A stretch of DNA of 64,000 nucleotides from the NCBI GenBank assembly GCA_023627715.1, contig JAMAHW010000087.1, forward strand, positions 62,001-126,000. The letters are read 5' to 3'. Below the pieces are notes generated by a model, which saw only the letters and a list, made by a program, of their open reading frames with translations, ran no database searches and was not told the origin of the DNA. This document shows positions 59,914 to 64,000 of this stretch, piece by piece. Made by a program: the position numbers and the translations under genes. The stretch comes from Periconia sp. R9002. Its lineage: Eukaryota > Ascomycota > Dothideomycetes > Pleosporales > Periconiaceae. How positions within the stretch are numbered: position 1 is the first letter of the stretch; every line of letters starts with the position of its first letter.

Positions 59914-61950
59914 CTACGAAGGCGATTCGTGGCGGTAGAACATATCCCAACACCTTCTCATCCCCGTCGACAACGTCTCCTTCTCCATCTGGTCTGCTTC
60001 GACCCACTTTGTTTTCTGCTTTTCCTCTCCTTGTCCTTCTCCCTCACCATCACCACTTGCATCCTTGCGTTTACCCTTCCCCTGCCCCTCTTCTTTTCCT
60101 TCTCCGTTGGCGACGAAGGGCACGGCGTCGTGAGCTCCGACGACGCGAAACACGAGGATATGCATGCTGAGTTTCAAGTGACTGAAGACGTGCAGGTGGG
60201 TGCCTAGTTCTTTTACGTACTCTACGTCCACCTTCTCCATCTCCGTCTCCTTCAGTTGGGCGCCTAAAACACCCCTCACAAACGCATCCGCAACACTCCT
60301 CCGTTCAGCCATCGTCGTACTACCAACTTCAGAGGGCGATAGGATGTGCTGCGGGAACTCCCACAGCGAGGCAAGGAGCCCTTTTGAGGGGCGTTGTTGG
60401 ATGAGGAATTTCGATCCTTTACTAGCGGAGGTTTTGGTGGAGGAGGAGGGAGTAAGTTCGACGATGCAAATCACCGCTTCTTGCTCTGCCGGTTTTTTCT
60501 TGGGAAGTTTGAAGGGGAAGAGGGAAGTGTATGTTTGGATTTGTTTCAGGTTTGGGGGTTGGTGTTTTATTGGGGGAGGAGAGGGGGGAGGAGGGGGTGG
60601 AGGGGGTTCTGTGGTGGTTGCGGTGCTGCGTCGCGTTCGGATGGAGAAGTAGTTCGAGATGGTGTTGACTGGTTTCTTCGGCTGTGGAGGAGCGAGTTTT
60701 CTTTTCTTTGAGGGTGGTGGTGCGGAGTCGGAGGCATCGGAGTCGTCGGAGGGAGGTGTAGCGGTGACGAGGTCCTCTGTGTCTAGCTGTTCACACAGCG
60801 TACACGCGTCTTCGATATCTACTACTGCGACGTCGTCACCTCCTTTCTTCCTCTCCGCCAAAACCGCACCCTCCGCATACGCCCTACACGTCCTCCGAAC
60901 AGGACACTCCCCGCACTTCGGCCGGGGTGTGCAAACCGTCGACCCCAACTCCATGAGCGCTTGATTCCACTGTCCCGGAACCGCACTCCTCTCTACCTCC
61001 GGGAACCTCGAAACATGCTTGACCAGCTGATCCGCAACCTCCCACAACTTATCACTAACCTTCTTCTCCTTCCCATCCGCGTAGATCCCCAACTGGCGAC
61101 TCAGCACGCGCACTACATTCCCATCCAGCACCGGCTCCGGGGCGCCGAACGCGATACTGGATACCGCGCCGGCCGTGTAGCGTCCGATGCCTGGGAATTG
61201 CTGCAGCGCGTCGGCGGTGCTGGGGATGGGGCATGATGATGATGTTGAGGAGGAAGAGGATTGGGAAATCATGGCTTTTGCGCCTTCGTGAAGACGCGTG
61301 GCGCGCGAGTAGTAGCCGAGTCCTTTCCAGGCGGATAGGACGTCGTCGTGCGAAGCGAGTGCGAGGTCTTGGATCGTCGGCCATTTGGAGATCCAGGTGT
61401 TGAAGTAGGGGATTACGGTCGAGACGCGGGTTTGTTGGAGCACTGAGAGGTAGATTGTCAGCTTCCAATTACCAACATTCAACATTTCGAATCGAATCGT
61501 GACATTGATCTGGATGTAGGATTGATGGAAATCACGTGCCCACGCGTCACCTCCCTAAAAAAAATTGAGAGCAAAAAAGAAGCACTCACTGATCTCACTA
61601 ACCCAAACCTCATACGCCCTCCTCGCCAACACACCTCCCAACTCCCCCTCTTTCCCTTCAAACTTCTCGGGATCAACCCACTCTTTGCGCCATGGCATAC
61701 ACCTCTCCTCTTCCCTCTCTTTAAACCAGCTTAGCAATTCTTCTCCCCTAGCCCTTCCCTTCTCTTCGTCTTCTGCATCATTGGAGAGAAGAAGGGGGTA
61801 GTGATAAGATGACGCGTGTTGACGCGTCGGGGGGGTACATATGGATGATGGGGAGGAAGGGGAGGTGGAGGGTTGCGGGAAGCCTGTGATGGTGGGTTTT
61901 GAGAGTTTTGAGGATTTCGAGGGGGCTGATTTCTTGCGTGGTGGTGGCAT
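59914..61950 (-). CDS. MYH1: MutY-type adenine DNA glycosylase
   Basis: Two exons, 61950-61590 and 61442-59914, joined within an ATG codon over a 147-nt intron (GTGAGT...CTCAG), give 629 residues. The enzyme removes adenine mispaired with 8-oxoguanine in base-excision repair, in nucleus and/or mitochondria. Catalytic Glu119 lies in WVSEIMLQQTRV. The helix-hairpin-helix is FPGIGRYTAGAVSSIAFG, followed by catalytic Asp227 (VLDGNVVRV). The iron-sulfur cysteines are at 291, 297, 300 and 306. A NUDIX-like C-terminal part (KFLIQQRPSKGLLASLWEFP) recognises 8-oxoguanine. A Ser-rich insert (about 181-190) and a long Pro/Ser linker expand it over bacterial MutY. The cysteine spacing is C-x5-C-x2-C-x5-C, one residue shorter than the usual C-x6-C in the first loop. 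The basic Pro/Lys/Ser N-terminus could be a targeting signal. Confidence 0.95.
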
Positions 61951-63141
61951 TTGTTTGGCGGGGAGTAGGGTTGATTGTTAGGCTGGTTGGTCTCTGCAGA
62001 GACAAAAGAGGTGTGGTTGGATTGAGATTGGAGACATTTCGAAGTAGTTCATCGCAATGTTCCATATCCCTGCATAGATTGCGCTAAGCTGGTTTCGGGG
62101 TTAACGGATCTAACTTGGTTTTAATTTTTCCTATCAACCACTCATCTGCGCGTTTGGACGCATGCGTGTAGAGTGATGTTTTCAAATTTCAAACTCTTAG
62201 AGTTGTGTAACAATCAATGATCGCTCTCTAATGACCACTCAATCCACTCAACGATGCTCCCCAAAAAAAATAAAGAAAAAAGATCATAGGACGTGACGAG
62301 AGCTACAACACCAATTGATGGTAATGCAATTTTTGGTAGCTATGTACTTAGGCAGATACGTGCTACTACTGTTACTGCTACCAGTAGGTACATACAGCAA
62401 GCAAAAGCAATCAAAACCTCAACAGTATCCCAGAGGAAAACCTTCCGCTCCAAAAGGAAATCTTTCGTTGAAATTGCTCATCCTTTATTAGCTATTTACC
62501 TGAGAAGAAGAAAAAAAGCCGAAAGTCTCTGCAGAATTGAACAAACAAAAGGATATATGATATATGATAGATAGCTGTATATTCCCCAGGTATAACAGTC
62601 CCAAAGCCTTTCATTGCATCAAGCCATAATATGTATGGCGACCCCGACCAAGCCAAGTTGAGAACCGCTCATTCTCGTGACCAGCTCACAAACTCAGCTC
62701 AGCAGAGGGAGGAAGAAGAGAACCGTCAAAAGGGGTTTTATACCAAAGCATGAAGCAAAACCAACCACACCCAATCGTCGCAGAGGATAAGGTATACAGC
62801 ATAAACGAAGCATATAGGACAAAGGAGATGGCTGGATAGTAATAGTACAGTCAATGTAGCGCTAGCAAGTCCAAAAATTGCAAAGAGAAACGACCTCGCT
62901 CTGAAAGATGATCGACTGAAAGACGGCATAGGTATCGTGAAGGGAAGCAAGGACAAAGTAAAGCAGAGAACAAGACAGACAAAAAGGAGAGACGTGAGCG
63001 CGTGATGATGACAATCTATGTCCGTTGTGTGGTCATCCGGTTCCCACGTAGGACATACCCAAATCCCCTGTCTGAGTAAAACGCCAGTGATGACATATTT
63101 CTGGTAGATGGAAACAAATATATCAGAGGTAGACGTGTATG
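61951..63141. other. Intergenic region between MutY and right-edge gene
   Basis: About 1.2 kb with no supported gene. It includes the MutY promoter and probably the 3' untranslated part of the right-edge gene. A-rich runs occur near 62265-62285 and 62505-62520. Confidence 0.55.
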
Positions 63142-64000
63142 CTACACGGGAACCGCTCGGTGGGAGTCACCTGAGGGCGGCCCAGGGAGAAGAGGGAGCG
63201 GCATGTTTGGTGGTGGGGCCGGTGGAGGCAGCATGTTGGGCACACTCCGGCGGGGTGCAACAGTTTTCGGGGGCGACAGCTGCTGACCTTGCCCCCTTAA
63301 TACAGGGACGCTAGGTGTTGAGGACAGAGTAGGTGTAGCAGGTGTAGTCAGACCCGTGGGGGCCGCAGATGAGCGCTTACCCGGCACGAATGAAGGGGTG
63401 GTAGAGATGGCGCGCGCAGGGCGGGACTGAGAAAGAAAAGGTGCAGTGCTCGAGCGAATCTGTACCGAGTTAGGGCGACGCAGCTGCTGCCCCGCTTGCT
63501 GCGCAGATTGCTGATTCTGTAAGCTATTGCTCGGGGGTGGCTGTGGCCTTGAATTCATAGCGCTGGTGGACGGCTGCAATGGGGATGTCGCAGAACGGTT
63601 GATCACGATACCAAGCGGGAGAGGTGCCGGTCCTGAGCTTCCAAGAGAAGAGAATCGCCGTGGCACAACAACAGATCCATCCTTGTTGGTTTGTGATTGC
63701 GGTCGCACGGGGAAGGGTCGGATATAGGGTTTTGGAGTGGATGAGATGCGACGCTCCGAATGGTTGGATAGAGTGGTGGAACTGGGCAGGCTGCCCAATG
63801 TAGACGGAGGGCGAGCCGCTGAAGGTGGTGTGGGAGCGGGCTCTTTTGGTGGTGGTGTGGCAGTTGTCGAAATTCTTGAAGGCGGGGCGCTTGAACTCCT
63901 TGTGCTGTATCTAATCAGATTAGGGGGGTTGTAAGGTCGTCCTGCAGGGATAGCACTGTAGCGAGCTGGGCGGGTACTCGGGGTGACAGAAATCGAAGGC
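63142..64000 (-). CDS. Ser/Pro-rich disordered protein, partial at window edge
   Basis: The minus-strand frame stays open from the stop at 63142 to the right edge, about 286 codons, so the gene starts outside the window. The visible part is Ser, Pro, Thr, Arg and Gln rich with no ordered domain (for example SAIPAGRPYNPPNLIRYSTR; PPPAPPPNMPLPLLPG near the end). The frame is long, one-sided and free of stops despite mixed composition, which supports real coding. A protein tail with SH3- or profilin-binding Pro runs is possible, but the family cannot be told from this part. An intron within the stretch is not excluded. Confidence 0.6.
   Translation of the reverse strand, partial: PSISVTPSTRPARYSAIPAGRPYNPPNLIRYSTRSSSAPPSRISTTATPPPKEPAPTPPSAARPPSTLGSLPSSTTLSNHSERRISSTPKPYIRPFPVRPQSQTNKDGSVVVPRRFSSLGSSGPAPLPLGIVINRSATSPLQPSTSAMNSRPQPPPSNSLQNQQSAQQAGQQLRRPNSVQIRSSTAPFLSQSRPARAISTTPSFVPGKRSSAAPTGLTTPATPTLSSTPSVPVLRGQGQQLSPPKTVAPRRSVPNMLPPPAPPPNMPLPLLPGPPSGDSHRAVPV

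Noticed and set aside
1..64000. CRISPR arrays, rRNA or tRNA genes, intact transposons, secondary-metabolite clusters
   Set aside because: None was seen by eye. Regular spacer-repeat structure is absent, no conserved rRNA or tRNA boxes were found, and no transposase or backbone synthase is encoded. A tRNA-specific scan could still find one I missed.

Overview
This 64 kb window is nuclear DNA from a filamentous ascomycete (Pezizomycotina). Three things show this: genes with short GT-AG introns (about 45-140 nt) and CTAAC/CTAAT-like branch sites, a FlbD-type Myb regulator, and fungal versions of Sec62, Bos1, MutY and a GT41 O-GlcNAc transferase. The gene content resembles a Dothideomycete, but this is an inference. 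One run of Ns (45363-45459) marks it as draft assembly. I joined exons by hand from splice signals and reading frame, so the joins are predictions.

Layout. 1-3.97 kb holds no gene I can support. 3.97-5.25 kb (minus) is a FlbD-like two-repeat Myb factor. 5.25-25.86 kb is a gene desert of about 20 kb on the upstream side of flbD. It is full of microsatellites, pyrimidine tracts and short palindromes, and has no convincing coding region. 25.86-26.43 kb (minus) looks like a small broken gene. From 27.7 kb the window becomes gene-dense: a short-chain dehydrogenase (minus), a phospholipase D (minus, 3 exons), an F-box-like protein (plus), a 1663-residue O-GlcNAc transferase (minus, 3 exons), Sec62 (plus, 3 exons), two small unknown proteins around 46-47.8 kb, a membrane-protein gene interrupted by an in-frame stop (48.9-50.8 kb), an RBR E3 ubiquitin ligase with CCCH fingers (minus), the Golgi SNARE Bos1 (minus), a large unknown membrane protein (plus), the DNA glycosylase MutY (minus), and a Ser/Pro-rich protein that runs off the right edge (minus).

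The genes are not a cluster for one pathway. They are mostly housekeeping functions: ER translocation, ER-Golgi fusion, base-excision repair, lipid signalling, protein glycosylation and ubiquitination. The points most worth a second look are the gene desert and its recurrent motifs, the two broken genes, a perfect 24-bp inverted repeat at 46.7 kb, a one-residue-short iron-sulfur loop in MutY, the start-codon-only first coding exon of Bos1, and a possible 37-residue spliced micro-gene at 43.1 kb.
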